Of a stretch of 64,000 nt of DNA, positions 9,634 to 19,224 are shown piece by piece; within the stretch, counting starts at the first letter, position 1; each line of letters starts with the position of its first letter. Made by a program: the position numbers and the translations under genes. The notes under the pieces were generated by a model. That model had not been told where the DNA came from and searched no databases. It saw only the letters and a program-made list of their open reading frames with translations. This DNA is from Acidiphilium iwatense (lineage in GTDB: Bacteria; Pseudomonadota; Alphaproteobacteria; Acetobacterales; Acetobacteraceae), in contig NZ_JAKGBZ010000001.1 of assembly GCF_021556475.1 (NCBI RefSeq), forward strand, positions 186,001-250,000. The letters run 5' to 3'.

Positions 9634-9656
9634 GCGGCGGACGCCGGCCGTTCTGA
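9634..9656 (+). repeat. out-of-frame duplicate of the ffh 3' end
   Basis: The last 23 bases of ffh (9602-9624) recur at 9634-9656 with two mismatches, including an equivalent stop codon. The offset of 32 nt puts the copy in another frame, so it looks like a slippage duplication after which the first stop became the working one. Confidence 0.6.
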
Positions 9657-9689
9657 GTTTTTGTTGTTTCAGTAAGGAGACTAAAGCAG

Positions 9690-10034
9690 ATGTCGCTAAA
9701 GATCAGACTTGCCCGCGCCGGTGCGAAAAAGCGGCCATTCTACCACATCGTGGTGGCCGATAGCCGCAGCCCGCGCGACGGCAAGTTCATCGAGAAGCTC
9801 GGCAGCTACAACCCGATGCTGCCGGCCGAGCACGAGGACCGGGTGCGGCTGCAGAACGAGCGCATCACCCATTGGCTGAGCCAGGGCGCGCAGGCGACCG
9901 ACCGGGTCGCGCGGTTCCTCGGCCGGGCCGGGCTGGCGCCGATGCCGGCGATTCCGCCGCAGCCGATCCAGTCCGCGCCGAAGAAGAAGGCCCAAGAACG
10001 TGCCGCCGAGCGCGCCAAGGCGGCCTCGGCGTAA
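9690..10034 (+). CDS. rpsP: 30S ribosomal protein S16
   Basis: 114 residues. It begins [19 protein letters not shown] and contains [22 protein letters not shown], diagnostic of S16 (binds 16S rRNA in the 30S body). The C-terminal extension is Lys/Arg-rich ([16 protein letters not shown]), common in alphaproteobacteria. AAGGAGACTAAAGC precedes the ATG, a strong ribosome-binding site. Second gene of the ffh-rpsP-rimM-trmD-rplS run. Confidence 0.98.
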   Translation: MSLKIRLARAGAKKRPFYHIVVADSRSPRDGKFIEKLGSYNPMLPAEHEDRVRLQNERITHWLSQGAQATDRVARFLGRAGLAPMPAIPPQPIQSAPKKKAQERAAERAKAASA

Positions 10035-10057
10035 CGGACCAGGGTACACACCCTAAC

Positions 10058-10582
10058 GTGAGCGACCGGCTGATCCTGATGGGGATGATCGGCAAGCCGC
10101 ATGGGGTGCGGGGGGCGGTGCATGTGCACGCCTATACCGAAGACCCGCGCGCGCTGGCCGAGCTGAAGCTGCGGGATCAGCGCGGGCGAATCATGGCGCT
10201 GGACTGGACCGGCGACGGGATCGCGCGGGTCACGCTGCATGAAGCGGATGGCGCCCATGTGGTCGCCGATCGGGATGCGGCGGCGCTTCTGGCCAATACG
10301 CGGTTGTTTGTCGAACGGAGCCAGTTGCCGCCGGCGGACGAGGACGAATTCTACCTCGTCGATCTGATCGGGCTGGCCGCGATCGGGGAAGACGGCGCGA
10401 CGCTCGGCACGATCGCCGCCGTGCACGATTACGGCGCGGGAGCGAGTATCGAACTCGACGACGGGCGGCTGATTCCGTTCACCAGGGCCTCGGTGCCGGC
10501 GATCGACCTCGACGCGAAGCGGGCGACCGTGGTGCCGCCCGCGGAAATCGAGGCCGAGCTTGAAAGCAAGGCGGGGCCATGA
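10058..10582 (+). CDS. rimM: ribosome maturation factor RimM
   Basis: About 174 residues. RimM binds S19 and assists 30S head assembly. The N-terminal barrel is seen in [20 protein letters not shown] and the PRC-barrel region in [13 protein letters not shown] with [14 protein letters not shown]. The start is taken as GTG 10058, 23 nt after rpsP; ATG 10079 is a possible alternative because no good Shine-Dalgarno precedes 10058. Its end overlaps trmD by 4 nt (ATGA), indicating translational coupling. Confidence 0.93.
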   Translation: MSDRLILMGMIGKPHGVRGAVHVHAYTEDPRALAELKLRDQRGRIMALDWTGDGIARVTLHEADGAHVVADRDAAALLANTRLFVERSQLPPADEDEFYLVDLIGLAAIGEDGATLGTIAAVHDYGAGASIELDDGRLIPFTRASVPAIDLDAKRATVVPPAEIEAELESKAGP

Positions 10583-11280
10583 GCTTTCGCGCCACCGTGC
10601 TGACCCTGTTTCCCGAGATGTTTCCGGGGCCGCTCGGCCATTCGCTGGCGGGGCGGGCGCTGGAGTCCGGCATCTGGACGCTCGATTGCGTGAATATCCG
10701 CAATTTCGGTCTCGGCCGGCATCGCGCGGTGGACGACACGCCGTTCGGCGGCGGCGCCGGCATGGTGATGCGGCCCGACGTGATCGACGCCGCGATCGCC
10801 TCGGTGCGCGACGAGCGCCAGCTGATCGCCCTCACCCCGCGCGGCGCGCCGCTGACCCAGGCGCGGGTGCGCGACCTCGCCGCCGGGGGTGGCGCGATCC
10901 TGCTCTGCGGCCGCTACGAAGGCTTCGATCAGCGCGTGCTCGACGCCAACGGCGCCGAGGAAATCAGCGTTGGCGACTACGTGCTCTCGGGCGGGGAAAT
11001 CGCTGCCCTCGCCCTGCTCGACGCCGCCATCCGCCTGCTTCCCGGCGTGATGGGTGCGGCGGACAGCGCCGCCGAGGAAAGCTTCGCCGAACCATTGCTC
11101 GAATATCCGCACTTCACCCGCCCCGCCGAATGGCGCGGCCGCGCCGTGCCGGAAACTTTGCTGTCCGGCCACCATCAGGCGGTCGCCGACTGGCGCCGCG
11201 CCGAAGCCGAAACCATCACCCGCGCCCGCAGACCTGACCTTTGGGCACGATACATTGCCAGCCAGCCGGCTCGGCCGTAA
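10579..11280 (+). CDS. trmD: tRNA (guanine-N1-)-methyltransferase TrmD
   Basis: 233 residues. SPOUT methyltransferase making m1G37 in tRNA with S-adenosylmethionine. It shows [11 protein letters not shown] at the start, the conserved [16 protein letters not shown], the knot region [13 protein letters not shown] and [12 protein letters not shown], and the C-terminal [14 protein letters not shown]. The start overlaps the rimM stop as ATGA. Confidence 0.97.
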   Translation: MSFRATVLTLFPEMFPGPLGHSLAGRALESGIWTLDCVNIRNFGLGRHRAVDDTPFGGGAGMVMRPDVIDAAIASVRDERQLIALTPRGAPLTQARVRDLAAGGGAILLCGRYEGFDQRVLDANGAEEISVGDYVLSGGEIAALALLDAAIRLLPGVMGAADSAAEESFAEPLLEYPHFTRPAEWRGRAVPETLLSGHHQAVADWRRAEAETITRARRPDLWARYIASQPARP

Positions 11281-11305
11281 ATGAACACCGCGAAAGGATA
11301 TCCCG

Positions 11306-11686
11306 ATGAACGTGATCCAGACAATCGACGCCGAACAGATCGGCAAACTGACCGAAAGCCGCGCCGTGCCGGAATTCCAGCCGGGCGACAACCTGCGCGT
11401 CTCCGTCCGGGTCAAGGAAGGCGAACGCACCCGCATCCAGGCGTTCGAAGGCGTGTGCATCGCCCGCTCCAACCGGGGCATCAACTCCAACTTCACCGTG
11501 CGGAAAATCTCCTACGGCGAAGGCGTGGAACGCGTATTCCCGCTCTATTCCCCGAACGTCACCGAAATCGCGGTGACCCGCCGGGGCGACGTGCGCCGGG
11601 CGAAACTCTATTACCTGCGCGGCCGCCGCGGCAAATCGGCGCGCATCGCCGAAGCGGCCCGCGAGACCCCGGCCGCCGGCGTTTGA
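11306..11686 (+). CDS. rplS: 50S ribosomal protein L19
   Basis: 126 residues. Located at the 30S-50S interface. It has [54 protein letters not shown] and [14 protein letters not shown], all typical. AAAGGATATCCCG precedes the ATG. Last gene of the operon; the multi-hairpin element that follows probably contains its transcript end. Confidence 0.98.
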   Translation: MNVIQTIDAEQIGKLTESRAVPEFQPGDNLRVSVRVKEGERTRIQAFEGVCIARSNRGINSNFTVRKISYGEGVERVFPLYSPNVTEIAVTRRGDVRRAKLYYLRGRRGKSARIAEAARETPAAGV

Positions 11687-11701
11687 GTCCAAGGGTAAGA
11701 T

Positions 11702-11880
11702 CAGGGGGCTTTGCCCCCTGAAACCCCCACCAGGAACTGAGTTCCTGGACCTCCCTCATTGGGCTCTGGCAGGCGGGGGCAGTGCTATCGATGTGGCATG
11801 TCAGCCCCCGCCTGCCAGAGCCCCAACTAGCGGGGTCCGGGGCCTAAGGCCCCGGCGGAGTCCAGAGGCGGAGCCTCTGG
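11702..11880. repeat. composite five-hairpin element, copy A (between rplS and leuC)
   Basis: Five consecutive perfect stems: 11702-11720 (CAGGGGGC/GCCCCCTG, TTT loop), 11730-11748 (CCAGGAAC/GTTCCTGG), a long 20-bp stem 11761-11780 / 11804-11823 with a 23-nt loop, 11837-11855 (CCGGGGCCT/AGGCCCCGG) and 11862-11880 (CCAGAGGC/GCCTCTGG). A second element with the same order of hairpins, a similar long loop start and similar linkers, but different stem sequences, lies at 20725-20902. It may act as a terminator for rplS; the elaborate architecture suggests a mobile or structured-RNA repeat family. Confidence 0.85.
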
Positions 11881-11917
11881 CCTACCCTTTTGGTCCAAAC
11901 GCCGAAGGAGTGGTCGC

Positions 11918-13324
11918 ATGGCCGAAGCGCGGACGATGTTCGACAAGATCTGGGCGGCGCATGTCGTCGACCGGATGCCGGACGGGACGTGTATTCTCTA
12001 TATCGACCGGCATCTCGTGCATGAGGTGACGAGCCCGCAGGCGTTCGAGGGGCTGCGTGCGGCGGGGCGGGGCGTGCGGCGGGCCGATGCGACGATCGCG
12101 GTTGCCGATCATAACGTACCGACCGAGAACCGGGCGGCGGGGATCGCCGAGCCGGAATCCGCGCTGCAGGTGGCGACACTGGAACGCAATGTGCGTGAGT
12201 TCGGGGTGCCGTATATTCCGGTGACCGACGCGCGGCAGGGGATCGTGCATATCATCGGGCCGGAGCAGGGGATTTCGCTGCCGGGGATGACGATCGTGTG
12301 CGGCGATTCGCATACCTCGACGCATGGGGCGGTGGGAGCCCTGGCGTTCGGGATCGGCACGTCCGAGGTCGAGCATGTGCTGGCGACGCAGACTTTGCTG
12401 CAGAAACCGGCCAAGAACATGCTGGTGCGGGTGGATGGGGTTTTGCCGGCGGGGTGTTCGGCGAAGGACATCATTCTCGCGGTGATCGGCAAGATCGGCA
12501 CGGCGGGCGGCACTGGCCATGTGATCGAGTATGCCGGCGGGGCGATCGAGGCACTCGACATGGCCGGACGGATGACCGTGTGCAACATGTCGATCGAGGC
12601 GGGCGCGCGGGCCGGGCTGATCGCGCCGGACGAGGTGACGTTCGACTATGTGCGCGGGCGACCTTTCGCGCCGAAGGGCGCGGCGCTGGAGCGGGCGACC
12701 GAGCATTGGCGGAGCTTGGTTTCCGACGCGGGCGCGCATTACGATCGGGTGGTGACGCTCGACGCGAGTGCCTTGGTGCCGCAGGTGACCTGGGGCACCA
12801 GCCCGGAGACGGTGGTGCCGATCACCGGGCACGTGCCGGACCCTGCCGCGGAGCCGGATGCGGGCAAGCGGGCGCAGATGGAGCGGATGCTTCAATATAT
12901 GGATTTGCGGCCCGGCCAGGCGCTGGCGGGAACGAAAATCGACGCGGTGTTCATCGGCTCCTGCACCAATGCGCGGATCGAGGATTTACGGGTCGCGGCA
13001 GGGGTGGTGCGCGGCAGGCGGGTTGCGGATCATGTGCGGGCGATGGTGGTGCCGGGCTCGGGGCTGGTGAAGGCGCAGGCCGAGGCCGAGGGGTTGGCGA
13101 AGGTTTTCACCGATGCCGGGTTTGATTGGCGCGAGGCCGGGTGTTCGATGTGTCTGGGGATGAATCCGGACAAGCTGAAGCCGGGCGAGCGTTGTGCCAG
13201 CACGAGCAACCGCAATTTCGAGGGACGGCAGGGGCCGGGCGGGCGGACGCATCTGGTTTCGCCGGCGATGGCGGCGGCGGCGGCGATCGCGGGGGCGCTG
13301 ACCGATGTGCGGGAGATGGCGTGA
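11918..13324 (+). CDS. leuC: 3-isopropylmalate dehydratase large subunit
   Basis: 468 residues. Aconitase-fold enzyme isomerising 2- to 3-isopropylmalate in leucine synthesis, with LeuD. The [4Fe-4S] ligands are C349 ([11 protein letters not shown]), C409 and C412 ([10 protein letters not shown]). It also has [12 protein letters not shown] and DHNVPT typical of the family. The stop overlaps the leuD ATG by one base (TGATG). Confidence 0.98.
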   Translation: MAEARTMFDKIWAAHVVDRMPDGTCILYIDRHLVHEVTSPQAFEGLRAAGRGVRRADATIAVADHNVPTENRAAGIAEPESALQVATLERNVREFGVPYIPVTDARQGIVHIIGPEQGISLPGMTIVCGDSHTSTHGAVGALAFGIGTSEVEHVLATQTLLQKPAKNMLVRVDGVLPAGCSAKDIILAVIGKIGTAGGTGHVIEYAGGAIEALDMAGRMTVCNMSIEAGARAGLIAPDEVTFDYVRGRPFAPKGAALERATEHWRSLVSDAGAHYDRVVTLDASALVPQVTWGTSPETVVPITGHVPDPAAEPDAGKRAQMERMLQYMDLRPGQALAGTKIDAVFIGSCTNARIEDLRVAAGVVRGRRVADHVRAMVVPGSGLVKAQAEAEGLAKVFTDAGFDWREAGCSMCLGMNPDKLKPGERCASTSNRNFEGRQGPGGRTHLVSPAMAAAAAIAGALTDVREMA

Positions 13325-13944
13325 TGGAGGCGTTCGGCAGGCTTGAGGCGGTTGCGGCACCGTTGCGGATGGCGAATGTCGACACCGACAAGATCATTCC
13401 GGCGCGGTTTCTGAAGACGATCAAGCGCAGCGGGCTCGGGGTTCATGCCTTCGCCGGGCTGCGCTATCGCGAGGACGGCAGCGAAAACCCGGATTTCGTG
13501 TTGAACAAGGACAAATACCGGCGGGCGAAGATCCTGGTCGCCGGTGAGAATTTCGGGTGCGGCTCGTCGCGCGAGCACGCGCCCTGGGCGCTGCTGGATT
13601 TCGGGATACGCTGCGTGATCGCGCCGAGTTTCGCGGATATTTTCTTCAATAACTGCTTCAAGAACGGGATTCTGCCGATCGTGCTGCCCGAGGCGGAGTG
13701 CGCGGCACTGATGGATGATGCGGACTCGGGGCCGAATGCGCGGATCATTGTCGATCTGGCGGCGCAGACCGTGTCCCGGCCGGATGGCGAGGCGTTTTCG
13801 TTCGAGATCGACCCGTTCCGCAAGCGGTGCCTGCTGGAGGGGCTGGACGATATCGGGCTGACCCTGGAGAAGGCCGGTTCGATCGATGCCTATGAGGCGG
13901 ATCATGTCGGTGCGCCGTGGCTGCCCTCCATCGAGCAGGTTTGA
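13324..13944 (+). CDS. leuD: 3-isopropylmalate dehydratase small subunit
   Basis: 206 residues. The swivel subunit partnering LeuC. It shows [33 protein letters not shown] and the [19 protein letters not shown] segment that are diagnostic of LeuD. The ATG at 13324 is coupled to the leuC stop. leuB follows after a 6-nt gap, so leuC-leuD-leuB form a tight operon. Confidence 0.98.
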   Translation: MEAFGRLEAVAAPLRMANVDTDKIIPARFLKTIKRSGLGVHAFAGLRYREDGSENPDFVLNKDKYRRAKILVAGENFGCGSSREHAPWALLDFGIRCVIAPSFADIFFNNCFKNGILPIVLPEAECAALMDDADSGPNARIIVDLAAQTVSRPDGEAFSFEIDPFRKRCLLEGLDDIGLTLEKAGSIDAYEADHVGAPWLPSIEQV

Positions 13945-13950
13945 CATCGC

Positions 13951-15063
13951 ATGATTCCAAATAAAAAAATCCTGCTGCTGCCGGGTGACGGCATCGGCCC
14001 CGAGGTGATGGCGGAAGCGCAGCGGGTGATCGACTGGCTGACGCGTGCCGGGCGGGTCCGGTTCGAGATCGCCGAGGATCTGGTGGGCGGGGCGTCGATC
14101 GATGCGCATGGCCGGCCGATCACCGATGCGGTGATCGCGCGCGCGCTGGAGGCCGATGCCGTTCTGTTCGGCGCGGTGGGCGGGCCGCAATGGGATGCGC
14201 AGGGCTTCGACAACCGGCCCGAGATCGCGATTCTCGAACTGCGCAAACGGCTGGGCCTGTTCGCCAATCTGCGCCCGGCGCCGGTGTTCGACGCGCTGAT
14301 CGATGCGAGCCCGCTGAAGCCGGAGATCGTGCGCGGGCTCGATATCATGATCGTGCGCGAGGCGATCGGCGGGATTTATTTCGGCGAGCCGCGCGGGATC
14401 GAGACGCTGCCGGATGGCGGCAGGCGCGGGGTGAATACCGAGGTCTATACCACCGGCGAGATCGAGCGGGTGGCGCGGGTGGCGTTCGAGCTGGCGCGCA
14501 AGCGCTCCGGCCGGGTGACCAGCGTGGAAAAGGCGAACGTGATGGAGAGCGGGCTGCTGTGGCGGCAGACCGTGACGGCGCTGGGCGCGGCGGAGTACCC
14601 GGACATTCATCTGTCCCATATGTATGCCGATAATTGCGCGATGCAGTTGGCGAAGAATCCGCGCCAGTTCGACGTGATCGTGACCGGCAATCTGTTCGGC
14701 GACATTCTGTCCGATCTGGCCTCGATGCTGACCGGCTCGCTCGGGATGCTGCCTTCGGCGACGCTGGGGGCGGCCGATGGCGAAGGACGGCGGCATGCGC
14801 TGTACGAGCCGATCCATGGTTCGGCACCGGATATCGCGGGCAAAGGGCTGGCGAATCCGCTGGCGCAGATTCTCAGTTTCGCGATGCTGCTGCGCTATTC
14901 GTTCGACATGCAGGAGGACGCGGCGCTGGTCGAGCGGGCGGTTTCGGCCGTGCTGTCGAGCGGGATGCGGACGGCGGATATTTTGCAGGCGGGCACCGCG
15001 AAGATCGGCACCAGGACCATGGGCGACGCGGTGCTGCGGGAACTCGACAAGCTCGGCGGCTGA
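13951..15063 (+). CDS. leuB: 3-isopropylmalate dehydrogenase
   Basis: 370 residues. NAD-dependent oxidative decarboxylation of 3-isopropylmalate. Recognisable by [41 protein letters not shown], substrate-site residues in [15 protein letters not shown], the metal-binding [19 protein letters not shown], and [14 protein letters not shown]. Full length; third gene of the operon. Confidence 0.98.
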   Translation: MIPNKKILLLPGDGIGPEVMAEAQRVIDWLTRAGRVRFEIAEDLVGGASIDAHGRPITDAVIARALEADAVLFGAVGGPQWDAQGFDNRPEIAILELRKRLGLFANLRPAPVFDALIDASPLKPEIVRGLDIMIVREAIGGIYFGEPRGIETLPDGGRRGVNTEVYTTGEIERVARVAFELARKRSGRVTSVEKANVMESGLLWRQTVTALGAAEYPDIHLSHMYADNCAMQLAKNPRQFDVIVTGNLFGDILSDLASMLTGSLGMLPSATLGAADGEGRRHALYEPIHGSAPDIAGKGLANPLAQILSFAMLLRYSFDMQEDAALVERAVSAVLSSGMRTADILQAGTAKIGTRTMGDAVLRELDKLGG

Positions 15064-15224
15064 TGCCGGGCGCGGGCCGCCGGACCGTTTCGCGAGGTTA
15101 TGGTATTCGCTGTCATCTTGATGTGGGGCGGTGCTGGGCGATGGCTTGTCGCTTCTCATGATAACGGGGAATTCGATCGAGGTCGATTGAATGGGCGCAA
15201 AACTTCGGCCATGGTCCGCGCCGC

Positions 15225-16313
15225 ATGAAGCCGGTCCCGTTTATCGCGCATCCCGATTTCGCCACCCTTGCCCTGCCCCGGCATCTCGCGCTGTTCGCGG
15301 GGCTGGCGCTGTTCTCGGGCATCGTGGTGCGGGTGATGATGGCGGTGGGCATTCCCGACCGGCCGGATGCGCGCAAGGCGCATGTTCAGGAAATACCGAA
15401 ATCGGGCGGGGTGGGGATCGTGAGCGCGTTCCTGCTCGGGCTTTTGCTGCTGTATCGGTATGGCGAGGTGTCGCGGCTGGCCGCACCCTTGTTCCTCGGG
15501 GTGATCGCGGCGGCCATTCTGATCGCCGCCGTATCGCTGCTGGATGATCTGTATGATTTTCCGTTCGCGGTGAAGCTGGCGGCGCAACTGCTGGCGGCGC
15601 TAGCGGCGGTGGGCGCGGGGCTGGCGGCACGGCGGTTCGATTTTCCGGTGATCGGCGCGGTGCCTCTGGGCCGGGCCGGGCCGGTGCTGTCGGTGCTGTG
15701 GATAGTGTTCGTCACCAACGCGATGAATTTCATCGACGGGCTGGACGGGCTGGCGGCGGGGACCACGCTGGTGGCGTGTTTGTTCCTGGCCGGGATCTCC
15801 GGCCTGCATGGCGGGTTCTTCGTCTATACCACCGCGCTGCTGCTGGCCGGCGGGGTGGCCGGATTTCTGCCGTTCAACTACCCGCGCGCGCGGATTTTCA
15901 TGGGCGATGTCGGCAGCCAGTTCTGCGGGTTCATGCTCGCACTGCTCGGGATCGCGGCGACGCATTATCAGCGCGTGTCGCTGTCGTTCCTGGTGGTGCC
16001 GCTGCTGCTCTCGGGCGTGCTGCTTGACGTGGCGTTCACCCTGGGGCGGCGGGCGCTGGCGGGGCGGAATCTGGCACAGGCGCATCGCGGGCATCTGTAT
16101 CAGGTGGCGCATCGGGCCGGGATGGATGCGCGGGCGATCGCGGTAATCTACTGGGGGTTCGCGATGTTCGGCGGAGCGAGCGTGGTGGCGTTCCTGCACG
16201 CGGCGACCGATTGGAAGCCGGTGGTGATTTTCGCGCCGCTGATCCCGTTTCTGCTCTGGGCGGGCTATGTGGCGCACCTGGCGCGGCGGGCGGAGATCGG
16301 GGCGTGGGGGTGA
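15225..16313 (+). CDS. WecA/TagO/MraY-family polyprenyl-phosphate sugar-1-phosphate transferase
   Basis: 362 residues with about 10-11 membrane helices. It transfers a sugar-1-phosphate from a UDP-sugar to undecaprenyl phosphate at the inner membrane, the first step of a cell-surface glycan. Family marks: SLLDDLYDFP (catalytic Asp pair), NAMNFIDGLDGLAAG, RIFMGDVGS and a late AHRGHLYQ that replaces the usual His-rich loop. It is shorter and differently organised from MraY, so a WecA/WbpL-type role (O-antigen or exopolysaccharide) is more likely; the sugar cannot be predicted. Confidence 0.88.
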   Translation: MKPVPFIAHPDFATLALPRHLALFAGLALFSGIVVRVMMAVGIPDRPDARKAHVQEIPKSGGVGIVSAFLLGLLLLYRYGEVSRLAAPLFLGVIAAAILIAAVSLLDDLYDFPFAVKLAAQLLAALAAVGAGLAARRFDFPVIGAVPLGRAGPVLSVLWIVFVTNAMNFIDGLDGLAAGTTLVACLFLAGISGLHGGFFVYTTALLLAGGVAGFLPFNYPRARIFMGDVGSQFCGFMLALLGIAATHYQRVSLSFLVVPLLLSGVLLDVAFTLGRRALAGRNLAQAHRGHLYQVAHRAGMDARAIAVIYWGFAMFGGASVVAFLHAATDWKPVVIFAPLIPFLLWAGYVAHLARRAEIGAWG

Positions 16314-16353
16314 TCGCCGGATCGAAACGGATCGTCGCTTCCGCGGGGTTCGC

Positions 16354-16749
16354 ATGGTCCTTCGCCGGCTGAACCGCTGGACGAGATTTCGATTGAAAAC
16401 ACTCCGTGACGAGCGGCGCGGCGCGATGAGTGTCGATGCGGATGGCCTCACGATATGGCGGGGCGGACAGGCTCATGCGATCCCCTGGGCGAAGATCGCA
16501 ACGATCACCGCGACCAGGGCGGATGCTTTTCTCGGCGACGTGATCGGGGTGGCGGTCGAGGCGGAGGGCGGCCTGACCGGCTTTGCCTCGGAGCACGACC
16601 CTGAATGGCCGGCCCTGGTCGCGGGAATCGCGCGACATCTGGCGGGCAGCCTGCCCTATGCGAGATGGGCGCTTGGGCTGGTGGCCGGGCATCGGACCTC
16701 GATCACGGTCTATCGCAAGGGCGAATGTCCCGATCCCGGCGATTGTTGA
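16354..16749 (+). CDS. small hypothetical protein, PH-domain-like in size
   Basis: 131 residues from the ATG at 16354, 40 nt after the sugar-transferase gene; the frame is open further upstream. It has a basic N-terminus, then alternating beta-like segments (GLTIWRGGQAHAIPWAKIATI, TSITVYRKGECP), reminiscent of small PH-like domains, but no firm match. It may be co-transcribed with the transferase. Function unknown. Confidence 0.5.
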   Translation: MVLRRLNRWTRFRLKTLRDERRGAMSVDADGLTIWRGGQAHAIPWAKIATITATRADAFLGDVIGVAVEAEGGLTGFASEHDPEWPALVAGIARHLAGSLPYARWALGLVAGHRTSITVYRKGECPDPGDC

Positions 16750-16817
16750 ATTAGCATGGACTTTCGCGGCGGATCGGGGTCAAAATGCGTCTCTGAGTCG
16801 AAACGGGAGGAAACAAA

Positions 16818-17540
16818 ATGTCGCGCATTGCACTCGTCACCGGCGGAACGCGGGGAATCGGGGCGGCGATCAGCGTCGCGCTGAAGGCGGCCGGGCGCAC
16901 CGTGGTCGCGAGCTACGCCGGCAACCAGATTGCGGCGGAGAATTTCACCGCGGTTCACGGCATCGAGGCGATGAGGTTCGATGCCTGCGATTTCGGGCAA
17001 TGCGTGGCGGCGGTGCAGTCGATCGCGAGCCGGCTCGGGCCGATCGAGATTCTGGTGAACAATGCCGGGATCACCCGCGACGGCACGATGTCGCGGATGA
17101 CCCGCGATATGTGGGACGCGGTGATCGACACCAATCTTGGCTCCTGCTTCAACCTGTGCAAGGCGACGTTCGACGGGATGAAGGCGGCGAAATTCGGCCG
17201 GGTGGTGAATATCGGGTCGATCAACGGGCAGGCCGGGCAATATGGCCAGGTGAATTACGCGGCGGCGAAATCCGGCATCCATGGCTTCACCAAGGCGCTG
17301 GCGCAGGAGGGCGCGAAATTCGGCATTACCGTGAACGCGATCGCGCCCGGCTATGTGGATACCGACATGGTGCGCGCGGTGCCGGCGGATGTGCTGGAGA
17401 AGATCGTCGCGCGGATTCCGGTGGGACGGCTGGGTCATGTCGAGGATATCGCGCGCGGGGTGGTGTTCCTCACCGCCGACGATGCGGATTTCGTGACCGG
17501 ATCGACGCTGTCGATCAATGGCGGTCAGCATATGTATTGA
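16818..17540 (+). CDS. phaB: acetoacetyl-CoA reductase (PhaB-type SDR)
   Basis: 240 residues. Short-chain dehydrogenase reducing acetoacetyl-CoA to (R)-3-hydroxybutyryl-CoA with NADPH for polyhydroxybutyrate. It has the cofactor motif TGGTRGIGAA, NNAGITRDGTMSRM, and the Ser-Tyr-Lys triad in INGQAGQYGQVNYAAAKSG (Ser just before). The ending LSINGGQHMY is typical of PhaB rather than FabG. A strong GGAGG precedes the ATG. No phaA or phaC is nearby in this window. Confidence 0.92.
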   Translation: MSRIALVTGGTRGIGAAISVALKAAGRTVVASYAGNQIAAENFTAVHGIEAMRFDACDFGQCVAAVQSIASRLGPIEILVNNAGITRDGTMSRMTRDMWDAVIDTNLGSCFNLCKATFDGMKAAKFGRVVNIGSINGQAGQYGQVNYAAAKSGIHGFTKALAQEGAKFGITVNAIAPGYVDTDMVRAVPADVLEKIVARIPVGRLGHVEDIARGVVFLTADDADFVTGSTLSINGGQHMY

Positions 17541-17624
17541 GGCGGAAGCCCGAAGGGCTGACAATCGGGCTCGTGCGAACGCACGCTTTCATGTGACGCG
17601 ATCTCGCGATGGCGGGGGTTTGCG

Positions 17625-19160
17625 CTATGCGGGTTCGGAGACGGCGGTACGGGTTTCGGCGGCGCGGTGCTGGGCGGCGGGGCGCGAGAAGATCATGGTG
17701 CCGTCGTCGAGTTTGCCGAAACGGAGCGTCAGCAAATCGAGGGCGTAGTTCTGGTAGAGGCGCCAGGGCTTGCGGTCGCCCTGGCGGGGCATGCGGTCGA
17801 GGGCGCGCTGGACGTAGCCGGACGAGAAATCGAGGAAAGGGAGTTCGCCGACGCCGGGATCGCGCTTCGGGCGGCATTCGGTGACGCCGTGTTTGTCCAT
17901 ATAATCGAGCAGGCGGCAGACATAGTCGCTGGTGAGATCGGCTTTCAGGGTCCAGGAGGCGTTGGTGTAGCCGAAGGCGGAGGCGAGGTTGGGCACGCCG
18001 CTATACATCATGCCCTTGTAGCTGAGGGTTTTCGCGAGATCGACCGGGGTGCCGTCCACCGTGACCGGGATGCCGGAGAGAACCTGGATTTTCAGGCCGG
18101 TGGCGGTGACGATGATGTCGGCGTCGATCGTCCGGCCGGAGCGGAGCAGAAGCCCGGTTTCGGTGAAGCGCTCGATATGGTCGGTGACGACCGAGGCGGT
18201 GCCCTTGCACAGCGCGCGGAACAGGTCGGCATCCGGGACGATGCAGAGGCGCTGGTCCCACGGATCGTAGCTGGGGGTGAAATGGGTCGCGACGTCGAAA
18301 TCGGGGCCGAGCTGCTTGCGGATCATGCCGATGATGCGCCGCTTGAACCAGGCCGGGTAGCGGCGCGCGATAGTGTAGAACAGCAGTTGCAGAAGCACGT
18401 TGCGCCAGCGGATGATGCCGTAGGCAGCGCGCGAAGGCAGGGTTTCGCGCAGGCGGTTGGCGAATTTGTCGCGCGCGGGGAGCGAGACGACATAGCTGGG
18501 CGAGCGCTGCAGCATGGTGACGTGCGCGGCCTGCTCGGCCAGGGCCGGGACCAGGGTGACCGCGGTGGCACCGCTGCCGATGACGACGACGCGCTTGCCT
18601 TCATGGTCGAGCGCCTCCGGCCAATGCTGCGGATGAACGATTTGGCCCTGGAACGTCTCGGTGCCGGCGAAGTCGGGCGTATAGCCCTCGGCATAGTCGT
18701 AATAGCCGGTGCAGGTGAACAGAAAGTTGCAGGTGAAGCGGATGGTTTCGGGCGACGCATCGTCGGTGGCGCGGCGTTCGACCTCGACGGTCCAGCGCGC
18801 GGCCTCGGAGGACCAGCCTATGGCGGTGACGCGGTGGCGGTAGCGGATTTTGCGGTCGATGCCGTAGGCGGCGGCGGTGTCGCGGACATAGGCGAGGATC
18901 GAAGGGCCGTCGGCGATCGCCTTCGCGTCGGTCCAGGGGCGGAAGGCGTAGCCGAGCGTGTACATGTCGGAATCCGAGCGGATGCCGGGGTAGCGGAACA
19001 GATCCCAGGTGCCGCCGATGGATGGGCGGCTTTCGAGGACGAGGACGCTCTTCGACGGGCATTTCATCGCGAGATGGCAGGCGGCGCCGATGCCCGAGAG
19101 CCCTGCGCCGATGATCAGCACGTCGAGATGGCCGGGATCAGGGCGGGCGATGGCGGTCAT
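17625..19160 (-). CDS. flavin-containing Baeyer-Villiger-type monooxygenase
   Basis: 511 residues. FAD/NADPH enzyme inserting oxygen next to a carbonyl or oxidising heteroatoms. It has the FAD fold VLIIGAGLSGIGAACHL, GGTWDLFRYPGIRSDSDM, the Baeyer-Villiger fingerprint F-x-G-x3-H-x3-W-P (FQGQIVHPQHWP) and the NADPH fold VVVIGSGATAVTL. The closest relatives by pattern are the EthA-like BVMOs. AGGA lies 7 nt before the ATG. The promoter contains a 19-bp block almost identical to that in front of the marR gene at 28.7 kb, so MarR control is likely. The natural substrate is unknown. Confidence 0.92.
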   Translation of the reverse strand: MTAIARPDPGHLDVLIIGAGLSGIGAACHLAMKCPSKSVLVLESRPSIGGTWDLFRYPGIRSDSDMYTLGYAFRPWTDAKAIADGPSILAYVRDTAAAYGIDRKIRYRHRVTAIGWSSEAARWTVEVERRATDDASPETIRFTCNFLFTCTGYYDYAEGYTPDFAGTETFQGQIVHPQHWPEALDHEGKRVVVIGSGATAVTLVPALAEQAAHVTMLQRSPSYVVSLPARDKFANRLRETLPSRAAYGIIRWRNVLLQLLFYTIARRYPAWFKRRIIGMIRKQLGPDFDVATHFTPSYDPWDQRLCIVPDADLFRALCKGTASVVTDHIERFTETGLLLRSGRTIDADIIVTATGLKIQVLSGIPVTVDGTPVDLAKTLSYKGMMYSGVPNLASAFGYTNASWTLKADLTSDYVCRLLDYMDKHGVTECRPKRDPGVGELPFLDFSSGYVQRALDRMPRQGDRKPWRLYQNYALDLLTLRFGKLDDGTMIFSRPAAQHRAAETRTAVSEPA

Positions 19161-19184
19161 TGGCGGTCCTTCAGCGGATAATGG

Positions 19185-19212
19185 ACGATAATAATATCAA
19201 CAATAATGTCAA
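19185..19212 (-). promoter_or_regulatory. predicted promoter with MarR-type operator of the monooxygenase gene
   Basis: On the minus strand a TTGACA (19207-19212) is followed after 16 nt by TATCGT (19185-19190). Between and overlapping them lies ATATCAAC-N3-AATGTCAA (19194-19212 on plus), identical in both blocks and in spacing to the sequence in front of marR (28762-28780). AT-rich inverted repeats surround it. A bound regulator would cover the promoter. Confidence 0.6.
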
Positions 19213-19224
19213 TATTATTATGGT

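Noticed and set aside
13030..15159. 709-codon open frame on the minus strand opposite leuD/leuB
   Set aside because: It is a shadow of the leucine genes in GC-rich DNA: Arg/His/Pro-rich, no motif, and fully overlapped by well-supported genes.
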